From positions 1,426,001 to 1,490,000 of the forward strand of contig JAQFVV010012490.1 in assembly GCA_028023455.1 (NCBI GenBank): a stretch of 64,000 nucleotides of DNA. Reading direction: 5' to 3'. A program made the translations under genes and the position numbers. Source of the DNA: Epiperipatus broadwayi (lineage: Eukaryota > Onychophora > Udeonychophora > Euonychophora > Peripatidae). The notes under the pieces are model-generated. The model was not told the DNA's origin. It did no database searches and worked only from the letters and a program-made list of their open reading frames with translations. Shown here piece after piece: positions 63,801 to 64,000 of the stretch. Numbering within the stretch: position 1 is the first letter of the stretch; every line of letters starts with the position of its first letter.

Positions 63801-64000
63801 CAGAAATATCAAGCAAAATTAACAACAAAAAATTCAAATTGTAAGAGTGAAGAAAATAAGATGTACAATGCTACTTTTGTTTGAAAAAAATTGTAAGTTC
63901 ACAAGTAAAGTTCAAAAATAGACTGGAGGTCATATAGATTTATAACTTAGAAAAGATTTGAACTCACTTTCAAGCTCTCTACAGTTAGCTATTCATTCTA
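60850..64000. other. AT-rich stretch at window end
   Basis: Simple repeats include CA at about 61933-61948 and a TA/CA compound at about 63280-63310. A short palindrome, GTAACGACATA...TATCGTTAC, lies near 61161-61188. No gene or element is recognised. Confidence 0.45.

Overview
This window is strongly AT-rich eukaryotic DNA with dense microsatellites, homopolymer runs and decayed transposable elements. The mix is RTE-type and Jockey/CR1-group LINEs, Penelope-like elements with a GIY-YIG endonuclease, hAT transposons of the BED-finger type, a tRNA-derived SINE and several short palindromic (MITE-like) elements. This mix fits an invertebrate animal, and the Jockey-like reverse transcriptase recalls arthropod elements, but the sequence alone does not fix the phylum. 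I see no bacterial-style operons, ribosome binding sites or CRISPR arrays, and no host gene that I can name.

Layout. 0.2-3.9 kb: two copies of a non-autonomous DNA element with inverted ends and internal minisatellite units; one copy carries a second repeat inside it. 7.6-8.7 kb: degraded RTE LINE (+). 9.4-9.6 kb: SINE-like repeat. 10.8-12.0 kb: RTE 3' fragment and a Penelope-like fragment reaching into the GIY-YIG domain (both -). 12.4 kb: tRNA-derived SINE with a perfect 12-bp target duplication. 14.0-15.7 kb: second Penelope-like fragment, reverse transcriptase part (-). 16.0-22.4 kb: two head-to-tail copies of an unclassified, G-poor LINE (-); one keeps an RT core with YMDD, the other lacks it. 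22.7-23.3 kb: ~235-bp tandem repeat. 24.1-24.7 kb: the best-preserved RTE fragment (214 open codons, -). 25-31 kb: gene-poor AT-rich DNA with a small tandem repeat. 31.3-31.5 kb: possible basic C-terminal exon (-). 31.9-32.6 kb: hAT transposase pseudogene with BED finger. 33.0-35.8 kb: Jockey/CR1-group LINE broken by frameshifts (+). 36.0-36.4 kb: about 112 perfect AAT units, followed by an unexplained 111-codon open frame. 41.0 kb: hairpin MITE. 47.9-48.6 kb: hAT MITE with an 8-bp target duplication. 49.1-50.3 kb: nested palindromic elements. 56.1-57.3 kb: RTE LINE (-). 59.0-60.85 kb: the only CpG-richer stretch, with a CTCF-like site and a well-spaced TATA/initiator promoter candidate (-). 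The remaining DNA shows only simple repeats.

How the parts relate. Almost everything recognisable is mobile DNA. Four RTE copies share one family and one 3' end. The two Penelope fragments overlap in the same RT region, so they come from separate insertions. The hAT MITE and hAT pseudogene have no active transposase in the window. If a host gene is present, the best place to look is a transcript starting near 60.7 kb and running leftwards.
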